64,000 nt of DNA, taken from the NCBI GenBank assembly GCA_963753055.1, contig CAVWAP010000002.1, positions 186,001 through 250,000 on the forward strand, read 5' to 3'. The notes under the pieces were generated by a model. It searched no databases. It saw nothing but the letters and a program-made list of their open reading frames with translations, and was not told the origin of the DNA. Source of the DNA: JAUWGC01 sp963753055. GTDB taxonomy: Bacteria; Bacteroidota; Bacteroidia; Bacteroidales; B18-G4. The stretch's first letter is position 1; every line of letters starts with the position of its first letter. Both the position numbers and the translations under genes were made by a program. Below, piece by piece: positions 1-9,135 of this stretch.

Positions 1-1
1 T

Positions 2-706
2 ATCCTTGATATTCCGGAACAGACCTTGATGAATGAGCTGAACAAGATGCTCAGGAAACGTTTTCAGCAAAAGAGCAACATCCCACCTCCACATGAGATC
101 CCGGAGCCACCAATCTATGCTCCACCCAAACAGGAAGAGATTGATAATAATACTTCTGAGTTCCAGGAAAGGAATATTATTCGATTGTTATTGAATTACG
201 GGGCAGACGATGTGGTTCTGGAACCTGTTATGGAAGAGCAAAGCCAGGCAAGTACACCGGTCAAAGTAGCCCAGTTCATCGTGAATGATTTAAAAGAAGA
301 TGAAATCCAGCTTCAGAACCCGGTTTACCAAAGTATCTTCAATGAATATTCACAGGCCCTGAATAAGGAATTCATACCTGATAACCAGTATTTTGTTAGT
401 CATGAGAACGCTGAGGTTGCCAGGACGGCAGTTGATTTGTTAAGCTCACCCTATGAATTGAGCAAGAACTGGATTAAGAATAAGATTAATGTCCCAACCG
501 AACAACAGCGCCTGCGGGTCAGTTTGGAGACCTCATTGCTGGCATTGAAAGCTAAAGAACTTGAACGCCAGATCATCTTAAATCAGCGCCGGATCAAAGA
601 TACCACAGAAGAAGAGGACCTGCTGATACTTCTTGAAGAGCAGAAGCGGCTTAAAACGATCAGCCGGGAAATTAATGCACGCCTGAGCCGCATAATCACC
701 AAATAA
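2..706 (+). CDS. dnaG: DNA primase DnaG, C-terminal part (5' end outside window)
   Basis: DnaG makes the RNA primers for replication and docks on the DnaB helicase through its C-terminal domain. The open frame runs from the first bases of the window (reading I-L-D-I-P-E-Q) to TAA at 704-706, so the ATG at 26 is internal and the gene begins upstream. The visible 234 codons contain the segment 'LMNELNKMLRKRF', which resembles the end of the DnaG core in Bacteroidota. A proline-rich linker follows, and then a charged, helical tail of about 150 residues fitting the helicase-interaction domain. No catalytic TOPRIM or zinc motif is in view, because those lie upstream. The assignment rests on recognition of the C-terminal region and is fairly but not fully secure. 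Confidence 0.75.
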   Translation: MLDIPEQTLMNELNKMLRKRFQQKSNIPPPHEIPEPPIYAPPKQEEIDNNTSEFQERNIIRLLLNYGADDVVLEPVMEEQSQASTPVKVAQFIVNDLKEDEIQLQNPVYQSIFNEYSQALNKEFIPDNQYFVSHENAEVARTAVDLLSSPYELSKNWIKNKINVPTEQQRLRVSLETSLLALKAKELERQIILNQRRIKDTTEEEDLLILLEEQKRLKTISREINARLSRIITK

Positions 707-714
707 TATTGCCG

Positions 715-1045
715 GGGCCTAAAAGCAAAAGTGGGAACCAAATCTGGACGACCTGACTCCCACCGCTTCCTAAACACCGGAGTGCCTAGATAGCACCAAG
801 CTACTGTTATTATGGCTAACACTTCGAGTTGTGCCTCGATTGAAACATCTCTCTCGGCGTCGATGCCCTGCCTTTTTTTGGTCCTTTCGGTCCTTTGACC
901 TGACAACAGCTCTTGCCCGCGGACCCGACCTCTACTTTGCCTTTCGGCGCTGTTTTAATCAGGTAGGATTTAGTTCTGTCGTGCCGAAGCCCGACTTTGC
1001 TTCCTCCCTGCAAACTTGAGCCAGCCTTTTATCGCTCACTCGGTA
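715..1045 (-). ncRNA. Candidate structured RNA of unknown family
   Basis: This gene-less stretch folds well when read on the minus strand. Pairings, in plus coordinates: 731-736 with 758-763 (6 bp); 782-785 with 793-796; 824-828 with 835-839; 880-884 with 889-893 closing a GAAA loop; 898-903 with 959-964 (6 bp) and, just inside, 905-910 with 949-954 (6 bp), enclosing 939-941/946-948 with a second GAAA loop; 978-981 with 992-995, containing an inner GC pair and a C(UUCG)G tetraloop; 1017-1021 with 1034-1038. GAAA and UUCG loops appear in stable form only on the minus strand, which sets the orientation. I looked for RNase P, tmRNA, SRP and 6S signatures and found none that hold through the whole element. 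Two overlapping open frames here (583-906 and 816-1013) are low-complexity and basic, and probably not proteins. Boundaries are approximate. Confidence 0.5.
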
Positions 1046-1177
1046 GAACAAATATAGGACATTGAAGGCTTGCCTGTCAAGGATTAACACCCCTGTAATA
1101 TGAACAATGTATTCACAGGAGATATCAACAATTGTTAATATCGTGAAGCGGAGAGAAGAAGGCGGAAAAGGTGTATA

Positions 1178-3025
1178 TTATTCTGTCTTTTTGAAAATCA
1201 GCGTCCTATATCTGTCATTAAGCCAGGCGTCCATGACGGATTTGAATTCAGCGTAACTGGCAGCAGGTATAATTCTTTCCTTGATCTCCAGTTCACGAAT
1301 AATCACAACCTCAGTATTTATCTTGGTAAGTGTAATTTTTACCTTACAATAGTCATTGTCGATGTCAACAACATTGGTTGGTGAGACCAGAACATAATTG
1401 CCTGGCATTGCCAGTGAATATTCATAACGCTCATAAAGGATCTCGGGTACCAGGAAGTCTGTCTCGCGCTCGTCGGGCAGGTAACTGATATGCCAGCTGT
1501 TCGTTCCATTCCTGGATTCAGGGATTGTCCAGAAATGATAGGTAGAAAGTGTTTTTAAGGAACCTGTACAATCAAGTTTCAGCTCAGCGACAGTCCTGCT
1601 TTCGTTCATGGTCCTGTATTCAAACTCATCAACCTTTGCTTCACTCAGCATACCCTTGACTCTTGTAGAATCCTGGTACAGGCTTAAGTATGGATTAGAC
1701 TGGTTGGTTAACTCCAACAGTCCTTCACCTTTGACTGTCTTATCATCTGCAAAAGATAAAGTGCCTCCAAAGCGAACAACAGAACGGGAATCCTTTTCTT
1801 CATATGTTTTCAGGCTTTCTATGGCCCCATCTAACACCAGCATAGTCTTGCCGCCCAGTTCATAACTAAGGTTCTGGCCATCGACTTTAATTGGTGAGAG
1901 ATACCATCGTCCATATTTTTTGGGATTAACCTGGAGCAAATAATCTTCAAAGAGCAAGAGGTTACCATGCTCTTCATCATAATACTGTGTTGGAATGACT
2001 GCCACGGGAGTTGAGGAAATATTAGCTTTAATCAGCAGCGTATTGAGTAAAATAGCTTTTTCCATGGGTGTACCGCCGTTGCTGTTCCAAACTTCAACCG
2101 GTGTCCGTGCCCGAAAACCAATTACTTCAGGAGGGATATTATAGGTTGCTATGTCATCAGCTATCATCTTCTGTAATTTCAATGTAATCTTTACCTCGTC
2201 CTCACCGCATTCATTGAGGATCTCTTCAACTTTTTTATCCATTTGTTCAGTGGTAGGATAAGTGAAGGCTGGCTGGGCAACGAATTCGAAGTAAACCTTC
2301 TTCAGGTTCTCCTGGGTAGTGAATATAACCCTTGTCATATCCTCTGGCACCTGATGACCCTCAGGCAGCACGGCATCAATGTTTTTAAAATTCCATGTGT
2401 AAACGGTCATACCCCCTGAACTTGATACCTCAGGAGCAAGCCGTGAGTTGAGGGTTTTATGGTTCAGGACCTTTCCTGATGGGACCTTTACAATCAGCTT
2501 CATTTCTTTGATCGGTGCATTGGTGGGGATTATCTCATTGCCCATAAGGGAAGATGTGAATTTGGCTGAATTATGCAGGGTATAATCAAGATAGATAACA
2601 GCACCCTTCTCAACGCCTGTATGTGTTACAACCATTTCTCTCATTTGATTGAACGCCGGCGCCCTGGAAGCGTACCTTGGCAATACCTCATTGTAAGCAT
2701 TGTCAGGGGTTATAACTTTTTTACCATCTGCCATGATGGTATATGACTTGTTTATCCTGAGCTTTTGATATTCAGGATGATAGATGATGAATGTTTCGCC
2801 AAACTGACGATTAAATGAATAATAGGTCAGAAGTTCAACTTCCTTGTAAACATGCAGGTCATAACTTCCATCCTTTTTCAATGTGTACTCCTTAACCAAT
2901 TTCTTTATGAGGGCATCATTATTCGTTTCCTGGGCCAGCATGCCCGAGATGCAAAAAGAAATGACAAGCGTAAAAATAGCTTTGTATATAATGGGTTTCA
3001 TGGTAATATTTTTTAGTTTTTTCAT
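1178..3025 (-). CDS. DUF3857 / transglutaminase-like secreted protein, catalytic Cys missing
   Basis: A 615-residue exported protein with an N-terminal hydrophobic signal (an alternative Met at residue 9 gives a more usual signal length). It has the Bacteroidota layout of a DUF3857 beta-rich domain followed by a transglutaminase-like fold. At about residue 318 the usual G-x-C-K-D-K-A motif reads GGTPMEKAILL, so the catalytic cysteine is absent and the protein is probably a non-enzymatic fold, perhaps a binder or partner. It lies 26 bases downstream of the related gene at 3052-5025 on the same strand, suggesting an operon of an active and an inactive paralogue. The substrate is unknown. Confidence is good for the family and low for the biological role. 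Confidence 0.75.
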   Translation of the reverse strand: MKKLKNITMKPIIYKAIFTLVISFCISGMLAQETNNDALIKKLVKEYTLKKDGSYDLHVYKEVELLTYYSFNRQFGETFIIYHPEYQKLRINKSYTIMADGKKVITPDNAYNEVLPRYASRAPAFNQMREMVVTHTGVEKGAVIYLDYTLHNSAKFTSSLMGNEIIPTNAPIKEMKLIVKVPSGKVLNHKTLNSRLAPEVSSSGGMTVYTWNFKNIDAVLPEGHQVPEDMTRVIFTTQENLKKVYFEFVAQPAFTYPTTEQMDKKVEEILNECGEDEVKITLKLQKMIADDIATYNIPPEVIGFRARTPVEVWNSNGGTPMEKAILLNTLLIKANISSTPVAVIPTQYYDEEHGNLLLFEDYLLQVNPKKYGRWYLSPIKVDGQNLSYELGGKTMLVLDGAIESLKTYEEKDSRSVVRFGGTLSFADDKTVKGEGLLELTNQSNPYLSLYQDSTRVKGMLSEAKVDEFEYRTMNESRTVAELKLDCTGSLKTLSTYHFWTIPESRNGTNSWHISYLPDERETDFLVPEILYERYEYSLAMPGNYVLVSPTNVVDIDNDYCKVKITLTKINTEVVIIRELEIKERIIPAASYAEFKSVMDAWLNDRYRTLIFKKTE

Positions 3026-3051
3026 GGGTTGTGTTAATGAATACTTGATCG

Positions 3052-5025
3052 TTACTCTTTTAATTTCAGGATTACAGCCTCTTCGGCAAACTTTTGCTGT
3101 GCCATAACTGCCTTTCGATAATCCGGCCAGTCGTTGGGTTCATAAATCCTTTTGTTCAAGGTTAGTTTTTCATCAAGCTGCAGGACTGATCCTGCTTCAT
3201 TAAGTTCACATCTGCCTTCAAAAGAAGCAATTTCCGTCGCAAAGGTATCTGCTGCCGGAACATACTTGATGGTTGCCGACATGTTCTCCGGCAAGGTTAC
3301 TTCTTCCTGCAGATGGACCATCCTGGAGCAACGGTCCCTGAATCCATAGGTGCGCTCCTTGATTCCGGTATTCTGGTACATGTGGGCCATGCCTCTCTGG
3401 AATATTTTTGATGCTGCGAAAGGGATGAAAATGATATTTTCCTCCGTTACGATGGCATAGTCAGGGATCTTATAACTGATCTTAATATTGATGGGGCCGG
3501 CCATATAATCATAAGGGTCATGATAACTGGTACTGGTGATCTGTGCCAGGTGGTGGGTGCGCTTGATCTCACCTTCCAGGTTTTGCTGCCAGCGGGCCTT
3601 GGCGGAACGTGTAAACAAGCCCCTGATTGAACCATCAGATTGCCCTTCAGCCTCCAGGGTAATATTTCCCTCAAGGGTCCCGTTTGGCAAAATGGTTGAG
3701 GTACCGATGATCTTAATATAATGATTCTCTGGTGGGGAAACAGGTGTGATCCCCAGGTCAGAACCTCCGGGGATACCCATCAGGTAATTTTGCTGTTGCT
3801 CTGCACTGGACCAGAGTTCCCTCAGGAATGGCACCCAGGTGGGATCGAGCAGATGATACTCTCCATCAGACAGCTTTACCACCGTAACGCTGTGATTAAA
3901 CTGGTCGGCCGGGATATAATCAATCCGTGATCCGGCCATAGTCATGGCAGGATAGGACTCGAAGCCAGCCGCACGAAGCATAGTTACCAGCATGCCGGCC
4001 TTGTCCTTACAAACCCCACAGCGGTCGGTAAAGGTCATTTGTCCTTTGTGCAAAGTAAATCCTTCCCCTTCTCCCATGGAGATGCCTGAGTACCGGATCT
4101 CATCCGCACACCAATGGGTAAGCCTGCTGACAGAGTCCATCTCATCCACAGCACCCCTGAGGATCTTGTCTACCTTGGCCTTGACATCGGGAGTGACATC
4201 AAAGCTGCCATAGTCTTCATTGACGCCATGGAACCAGAGCGCCTTGGCATACCAATCAGGACTGGTAGAGATCAACAGCTTCGGGGCAACATCTGATGTT
4301 GCAACCATCCAGGGTTCACGTTTGATAGGCCCGATATCCTTTTTGGAAAATGAATAAAGCACCTTGTCCCCCTGGGGGGTAACAGATGAACGGGCTTCAC
4401 CATTGTAAAATTCATACTGAACAAACTTATCTTTTGGTATCCAGGTTCTGTAGACTTTTTCTTTAATAGGCTCATTGCTCCAGAACTCAATGATATCATA
4501 AAAATGACCCCGCATAGGAGGAATGTACTTGTCGTCATCACCATCCTCATTGAAAAGCAAAGCATAAGTAAAGCCTTTTCTGAAAAGGAATACTTCAACC
4601 GCATCACCAGGCTCCAGGCGACCAATTTCAATCATTTTTTCACGAGCCCCCCAGTAAATTGCCCTGGCAGGGGCAGGATAATCAAATACTTTCGACATAT
4701 CCAATGCCTCAATGGTGCCATCTTTCCGATAGATGATCACCTTTTGGATATCAACATAGGCAGATAAGGGATCATATCCGTAAATGATCTGTTTTAAGTC
4801 CAGAGCACCCTCGGGTGTAAATACCTTGTATAGTCGGTGAGTGTTGACATAACTCAAGCCAGACTCCTGGACATCCACATTGGTGCTGTCGAATATGACA
4901 AGCATATTGGCATTGGGATAGTCTTTCTGGCATCCGGATTTTTTTATGAGATCTTGAATGGGGTTGGCAATAACAATACTAACACTTACCCAGAAGGATA
5001 ATAAGAGAATAGTCTTTTTCAGCAT
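3052..5025 (-). CDS. DUF3857 and transglutaminase domain protein (catalytic triad intact)
   Basis: A 657-residue exported protein with a signal peptide ending near residue 20. The N-terminal half matches DUF3857 proteins in style. The second half carries a transglutaminase-like core with Cys in RCGVCKDKAG (about residue 338), His in QFNHSVTVV and Asp in HLLDPTWVPF, so the Cys-His-Asp triad is present. Such proteins in Bacteroidota are periplasmic or surface-associated, and their substrates are not established. It is the first gene of a likely two-gene unit with the triad-deficient paralogue at 1178-3025. It faces the metallophosphoesterase gene at 5154 across a 128-base divergent spacer. Confidence 0.8.
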   Translation of the reverse strand: MLKKTILLLSFWVSVSIVIANPIQDLIKKSGCQKDYPNANMLVIFDSTNVDVQESGLSYVNTHRLYKVFTPEGALDLKQIIYGYDPLSAYVDIQKVIIYRKDGTIEALDMSKVFDYPAPARAIYWGAREKMIEIGRLEPGDAVEVFLFRKGFTYALLFNEDGDDDKYIPPMRGHFYDIIEFWSNEPIKEKVYRTWIPKDKFVQYEFYNGEARSSVTPQGDKVLYSFSKKDIGPIKREPWMVATSDVAPKLLISTSPDWYAKALWFHGVNEDYGSFDVTPDVKAKVDKILRGAVDEMDSVSRLTHWCADEIRYSGISMGEGEGFTLHKGQMTFTDRCGVCKDKAGMLVTMLRAAGFESYPAMTMAGSRIDYIPADQFNHSVTVVKLSDGEYHLLDPTWVPFLRELWSSAEQQQNYLMGIPGGSDLGITPVSPPENHYIKIIGTSTILPNGTLEGNITLEAEGQSDGSIRGLFTRSAKARWQQNLEGEIKRTHHLAQITSTSYHDPYDYMAGPINIKISYKIPDYAIVTEENIIFIPFAASKIFQRGMAHMYQNTGIKERTYGFRDRCSRMVHLQEEVTLPENMSATIKYVPAADTFATEIASFEGRCELNEAGSVLQLDEKLTLNKRIYEPNDWPDYRKAVMAQQKFAEEAVILKLKE

Positions 5026-5153
5026 GGCTTTTGGTTTATTTTATTTTCTAGAAACGGTAAATTTAACAAATTCTTAATAACATATGCAAAGGAAAACCAT
5101 GAATGTCCTGCAATAATTATTAGATTCGTTGATTAAAACTAAAATTTCGTGTA

Positions 5154-6071
5154 ATGAAAACTACCTGCTTCTATAATGCTTTTAAAATCTGTGCTGTTGT
5201 CTTAATCAGTACAGTCATCTTTTCCTGTAAAGAGAATGTTAAAGAAGTTCCCGGTCCGAATGATTTCTCATTTGTGTTTATGACCGATATTCATGTGCAA
5301 TATAAACGGAATGCCGTTGCAGGCTTCAGGGCTGCCATAGATACGGTCAATAAGATCAACCCCGAATTTGTAATCACCGGCGGTGACCTCATTATGGATG
5401 CTCTCGAGCAGACATATAGCAGGGCAGATAGTCTTTATAATCTTTACTCCGGGTTGATGGATGAATTTCAAATGCCTGTTCACAATACCATGGGCAACCA
5501 TGAAATATTTGGGATCTACGATAGGAGTGGTGTTCCCAAGGACCATCCTGAATATGGAAAAACCATGTACGAGAACCGTATGAATAAAAGATTCTATTCC
5601 TTTGATCATAAAGGATGGCACTTCATGATCCTGGACGGGATTCAGGACACTAAAAAAAGCCGTTATATGGGCATGATTGATGAGGAACAAATGAACTGGA
5701 TACGTGAGGACCTGGCGGCTTTAGATAAATCAACCCCTATCGTTGCCAGTATACATATTCCTCTGCTGACAATATTCAACCAGATATATTATGGCACAAC
5801 TTTAGCCAATGATTCAGGTCTTGTGGTCATCAATGGAAAAGATGTTATTGACCTGTTCGCAGACCATAACCTGAAACTGGTACTGCAGGGTCACCTGCAT
5901 ACCGTCGAAGATATTTATGTGAATGGGACCCACTTCATCACCGGAGGTGCCGTTTCCGGTGCCTGGTGGACGGGCCCGAACCGGGGATTTGAAGAGGGCT
6001 TTGTCCTGGTACGTGTTAAAGGAGATGAGTTTGAGTGGGAGTATGTGGATTACCTGTGGGAAGTGGAGTAG
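5154..6071 (+). CDS. Metallophosphoesterase lipoprotein
   Basis: A calcineurin-like phosphoesterase of 305 residues. Metal-binding motifs appear in order: MTDIHVQ (D-x-H), GGDLIMD (GGD), MGNHE (GNHE), ASIHIP and LQGHLHTVE (GH-x-H). The N-terminus is a lipoprotein signal with the acceptor cysteine at residue 25 (V-I-F-S-C), placing the enzyme on the outer face of a membrane. The physiological substrate cannot be read from sequence; relatives include phosphodiesterases and purple acid phosphatase-like proteins. It is divergent from the DUF3857 pair. The spacer after the stop codon is filled with ggttagtg word repeats and a palindromic insert. Confidence 0.85.
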   Translation: MKTTCFYNAFKICAVVLISTVIFSCKENVKEVPGPNDFSFVFMTDIHVQYKRNAVAGFRAAIDTVNKINPEFVITGGDLIMDALEQTYSRADSLYNLYSGLMDEFQMPVHNTMGNHEIFGIYDRSGVPKDHPEYGKTMYENRMNKRFYSFDHKGWHFMILDGIQDTKKSRYMGMIDEEQMNWIREDLAALDKSTPIVASIHIPLLTIFNQIYYGTTLANDSGLVVINGKDVIDLFADHNLKLVLQGHLHTVEDIYVNGTHFITGGAVSGAWWTGPNRGFEEGFVLVRVKGDEFEWEYVDYLWEVE

Positions 6072-6165
6072 TGGTTAGTGGTTAGTGCCCTTCGGCTCCG
6101 CTCAGGATGACGGTGGTTGGTGGTTGGTGATTAGTGGTTAGTTTGTATTATGTATTAAGTATTAA
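6071..6165. repeat. ggttagtg word array with embedded 'cccttcggctccgctcagg' unit
   Basis: The word gtggttagtg and variants (ggtggttggtgg, gattagtggttagt) repeat on both sides of a unit at about 6087-6110 that reads cccttcggctccgctcagg. A second word, gtattaagtattaagt, follows directly before the ATG at 6171. A related unit (gcccttcggcggag, then ctcaggatgac) occurs at about 7950-7998. The stretch looks like non-coding repeat DNA. Confidence 0.6.
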
Positions 6166-6170
6166 GTGTT

Positions 6171-7973
6171 ATGAAGAGGTATTTTTTTGTTTGCTTGATA
6201 ATGGTATTAGCAGGGTTTGCTGTGGGACAGGAAGTTGATTGGACGACGCATTATGAAAAGTCGGGGTTCCTGGAAACGGCTAATTACGAAGAGGTTATAC
6301 GGTACAGTAAGCTACTGGCTGAACATTCTCCCTTCGTCAGCTACAGCGTGTATGGAAGAAGCCCCCAGGGCAGGGAGATGCCCCTGCTGCTCATCGACCG
6401 TAATGAAAATTTCGACCCTGAGTCGGTCAGGGCTTCAGGGAATGCCATTTTATTTATCCAGGCAGGAATACATCCGGGTGAAGCTGATGGGACCGATGCC
6501 GTTTTGATGCTGATGCGCGACATAGCAATAACAAAGGAACAACATTCCCTGCTTGACAATGTTACCTTCCTGGTCATACCTGCATTCAATGTGGATGGAC
6601 TTGGCAGGTTTGGTCCTTATAACCGGATTAACCAGAATGGTCCGAAAGAAATGGGTTGGCGTTCAACTGCCCAAAACCTAAACCTTAACCGTGATTTCCT
6701 TAAGGCTGATGCCCCGGAAATGCATGCCTGGCTAAAGCTTTTCAATAAGTGGCTGCCCGACTTCTTCGTGGATTGCCATACCACCGACGGAGCCGACTAC
6801 CAGTATGTGCTTACTTATATGATGGAGATCTTTGGCAATATGGACCAGGGGCTCACCGACTGGCAAAGGGATGTCTTTCTTCCATTTGTACATGAAAAGA
6901 TGGAAAAAGCAGGCTATCCCATCAATCCGTACGTGAGCTTCCGAAGATGGCACGATCCCAGGAGCGGCCTGGTATCAGGGACGTCTTCTCCACGCTTATC
7001 TAATGGGTTCTCTGCTATCCAGAACAGACCCTGCCTGCTGATTGAAAGCCATGTACTGAAACCACATAAAATACGTGTTGAGGGAACGTACCATTTACTT
7101 CAGTACACGGCAGAGCTGATGAATAAAACGAAAGATGAATTAATAACATTGAACAGGAAAGCAGATGATATATCAGCCAGCCCTGCATTCCGTGAAGACC
7201 CCCTGCCTGTTGCTTTTCGCAGGTCGGCCAAAGATAGTGTTATGGTTGAGTTTAAAGGCGTTGAGTATTCTGCAGATAAAAGTGACCTTACCGGGGGGAT
7301 ATGGTTTAAATACACAAATATCCCGGTTACTTATACCCTGCCATGGTTTAATAAGCCTGAAGCCAGCGTTACAGTTGATTTGCCGGAAGCATATATCATC
7401 CCACCTGAATGGATAGATGTTATCAGGCGCCTTGACATGCATGGCATCGACTATATTGTTCTGGATGAAGATCTTGAACTGAAAGTACAGACATATCACT
7501 TTATGAGCCCTAAATGGAGAAATGCTCCCTATGAAGGCAGGCATACTATGAGTAATATCGAATATGAAGAAATAACAGAAGCAAGGATCTATCCAAAGGG
7601 CTCAGCTTTGATAGATATGAACCAGCGTTCTGCGCGGGTGATTGCCCATATCCTGGAGCCAAGGGCTGAAGACTCTTATGTCTACTGGGGTTTCTTCGAT
7701 GCAGTCTTTGAACAGAAAGAATACAGCGAGACCTATAAGATGGAACCACTGGCACGTGAGATGCTGGCCAATGATGAAGAATTACGTAAAGAATTTGAGA
7801 AAAAAAAGGCAGAGGATGAGAACTTCACCAAAAGCCAATGGGGTATGCTGAACTGGTTTTACCAACAGTCACCTTATTGGGATCAGAAGAAGGATAAGTA
7901 CCCGGTAGGGAAGATTTATGACCGGGGGCTTGTTGAGAGAGTGGTTGGTGCCCTTCGGCGGAGTTTATACTGA
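6171..7973 (+). CDS. M14-family zinc carboxypeptidase, secreted
   Basis: A 600-residue protein with an N-terminal signal peptide ending after about residue 19 (AVGQ). The M14 zinc site is visible as H-x-x-E in AGIHPGEADG and a third ligand His in VDCHTTDG. NLNRDF is the usual substrate-carboxylate segment between them. These enzymes cut C-terminal residues from peptides, here outside the cytoplasm. The last dozen residues (VVGALRRSLY) are encoded by the same kind of repeat that fills nearby spacers, so the natural C-terminus has probably been replaced or extended by repeat DNA. The gene is convergent with the polysaccharide deacetylase at 8004-9080. Confidence 0.82.
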   Translation: MKRYFFVCLIMVLAGFAVGQEVDWTTHYEKSGFLETANYEEVIRYSKLLAEHSPFVSYSVYGRSPQGREMPLLLIDRNENFDPESVRASGNAILFIQAGIHPGEADGTDAVLMLMRDIAITKEQHSLLDNVTFLVIPAFNVDGLGRFGPYNRINQNGPKEMGWRSTAQNLNLNRDFLKADAPEMHAWLKLFNKWLPDFFVDCHTTDGADYQYVLTYMMEIFGNMDQGLTDWQRDVFLPFVHEKMEKAGYPINPYVSFRRWHDPRSGLVSGTSSPRLSNGFSAIQNRPCLLIESHVLKPHKIRVEGTYHLLQYTAELMNKTKDELITLNRKADDISASPAFREDPLPVAFRRSAKDSVMVEFKGVEYSADKSDLTGGIWFKYTNIPVTYTLPWFNKPEASVTVDLPEAYIIPPEWIDVIRRLDMHGIDYIVLDEDLELKVQTYHFMSPKWRNAPYEGRHTMSNIEYEEITEARIYPKGSALIDMNQRSARVIAHILEPRAEDSYVYWGFFDAVFEQKEYSETYKMEPLAREMLANDEELRKEFEKKKAEDENFTKSQWGMLNWFYQQSPYWDQKKDKYPVGKIYDRGLVERVVGALRRSLY

Positions 7974-7999
7974 GCTTGTCGAAGTGCTCAGGATGACAA
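7945..7999. repeat. Palindromic repeat overlapping the M14 gene 3' end
   Basis: The stretch gtgcccttcggcggag continues into actgagcttgtcgaag and gtgctcaggatgac. The arms CTGAGC and GCTCAG can pair over about 10 bases. It shares its beginning and end with the unit at 6087-6110. The M14 stop codon lies inside it (7971-7973). Confidence 0.5.
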
Positions 8000-8003
8000 T
8001 GTT

Positions 8004-9080
8004 TTACTCCTCAACATCCGGATTGATCCATAATCGGCTGTACCAGCACCACCCTTTCCCGTCAAGCCGCGGAGCAGTGATTGTATATAGCGTGCGTCGA
8101 TTGTTTAAGGGGCGGAGACTCCTGATCTTAATAACCTGGCCTTCATCAGATTCTTCAAACATGATTATGCATTCTTTATCTCCATGAATGAAGCACTGAA
8201 GCTGGTCAATATCTATGGCATCAGGTTCCAGGCAAAGAATTAGTTCAGGTGGATTGGAATCCAGGATCGTAGATTCCGGCTTTTGCCATTTTACCGGCAG
8301 GGCATGCATGTTAGATTTCTCGATAAACCCTATCAGGGTGCCGTATGGTCCTCCCATTGGGTATCTTGGCAATGAGTATACATCCGATGATTGGCTGGCA
8401 ACCCCGCTGTTTTGAGCACAGGCTGAAAGAAACCCTGCATTCTTGATCAATAACTTAAGCTGTGTGTTGAATTCTCCATAAGGGTAGGAATAGACTTTTG
8501 ATTGAATGCCCAGCTTATCCTTTAATACTTCCCGGAATAACTTTAAGTCATGGTTAAATAAATTATGCATTTCCTTTGGTGTCATGTTTACAAATTGTTC
8601 ATGCTTATGTGAGTGACAACCAATTTCGATGCCTGCCTGACTGATTTCCCTTAATTGCTCCCAGGTCATATAATCCTTATCACCCACATGAATAGTGTTA
8701 ATAAAGACGCTTGCCTCAAATCCAAATTCCTCCAGTATGGGATAGCCATCCGTGAAAAAAGACCGATAGCCATCATCAACGGTAAGAACAACTACTTTCT
8801 CCTGCTCTCTACCACTTGTATTGAGCCAATGAATGGCTTCACTCAGGGTCATCACCGTAAAATCATTCTCAGCCAGGTAACTGAGTTGATCACGGAAGAC
8901 TGAAGCAGCAATATTCGTTGAAGGATAGCGGTTATCGTTGAAGCGGTGATATACAAAGCAAACAAATTCCTTGTTGCCCGGAGAAGGTGCATGCTGGCCC
9001 TTTACAGGGATAAACTGCAATGACATAATCATGATAGTCAAAAGAACAAAAATCCATTGTATGTTTTGTGCCTTCTTCAA
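8004..9080 (-). CDS. Polysaccharide deacetylase (NodB-like), secreted
   Basis: A carbohydrate esterase family 4-like protein of 358 residues with a signal peptide in the first 29 residues. Motif 1 reads LTVDDGY (catalytic base and metal Asp) and motif 2 reads GCHSHKHEQ (H-x-x-x-H metal ligands); an N-terminal YHRF segment fits exported deacetylases of this clan. Members remove N- or O-acetyl groups from surface polysaccharides or peptidoglycan. The C-terminal third, after about residue 240, has no recognised domain. The 3' end is convergent with the M14 peptidase. Confidence 0.85.
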   Translation of the reverse strand: MKKAQNIQWIFVLLTIMIMSLQFIPVKGQHAPSPGNKEFVCFVYHRFNDNRYPSTNIAASVFRDQLSYLAENDFTVMTLSEAIHWLNTSGREQEKVVVLTVDDGYRSFFTDGYPILEEFGFEASVFINTIHVGDKDYMTWEQLREISQAGIEIGCHSHKHEQFVNMTPKEMHNLFNHDLKLFREVLKDKLGIQSKVYSYPYGEFNTQLKLLIKNAGFLSACAQNSGVASQSSDVYSLPRYPMGGPYGTLIGFIEKSNMHALPVKWQKPESTILDSNPPELILCLEPDAIDIDQLQCFIHGDKECIIMFEESDEGQVIKIRSLRPLNNRRTLYTITAPRLDGKGWCWYSRLWINPDVEE

Positions 9081-9135
9081 GAGCTTTTATATGGGCAATA
9101 TTCGTATATTTAACTTCAAATATAAGATATAAATC

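Noticed and set aside
583..906. Minus-strand open frame of 107 residues next to dnaG, and 816-1013 of 65 residues
   Set aside because: Arg/Lys/Ser-rich low-complexity products inside a stretch that folds as RNA; 583-706 is dnaG read backwards.
715..1045. RNase P RNA, tmRNA, SRP or 6S RNA
   Set aside because: A CACGACAGAAC similarity to RNase P is explained by a local hairpin. The expected long-range signatures of all four are absent.
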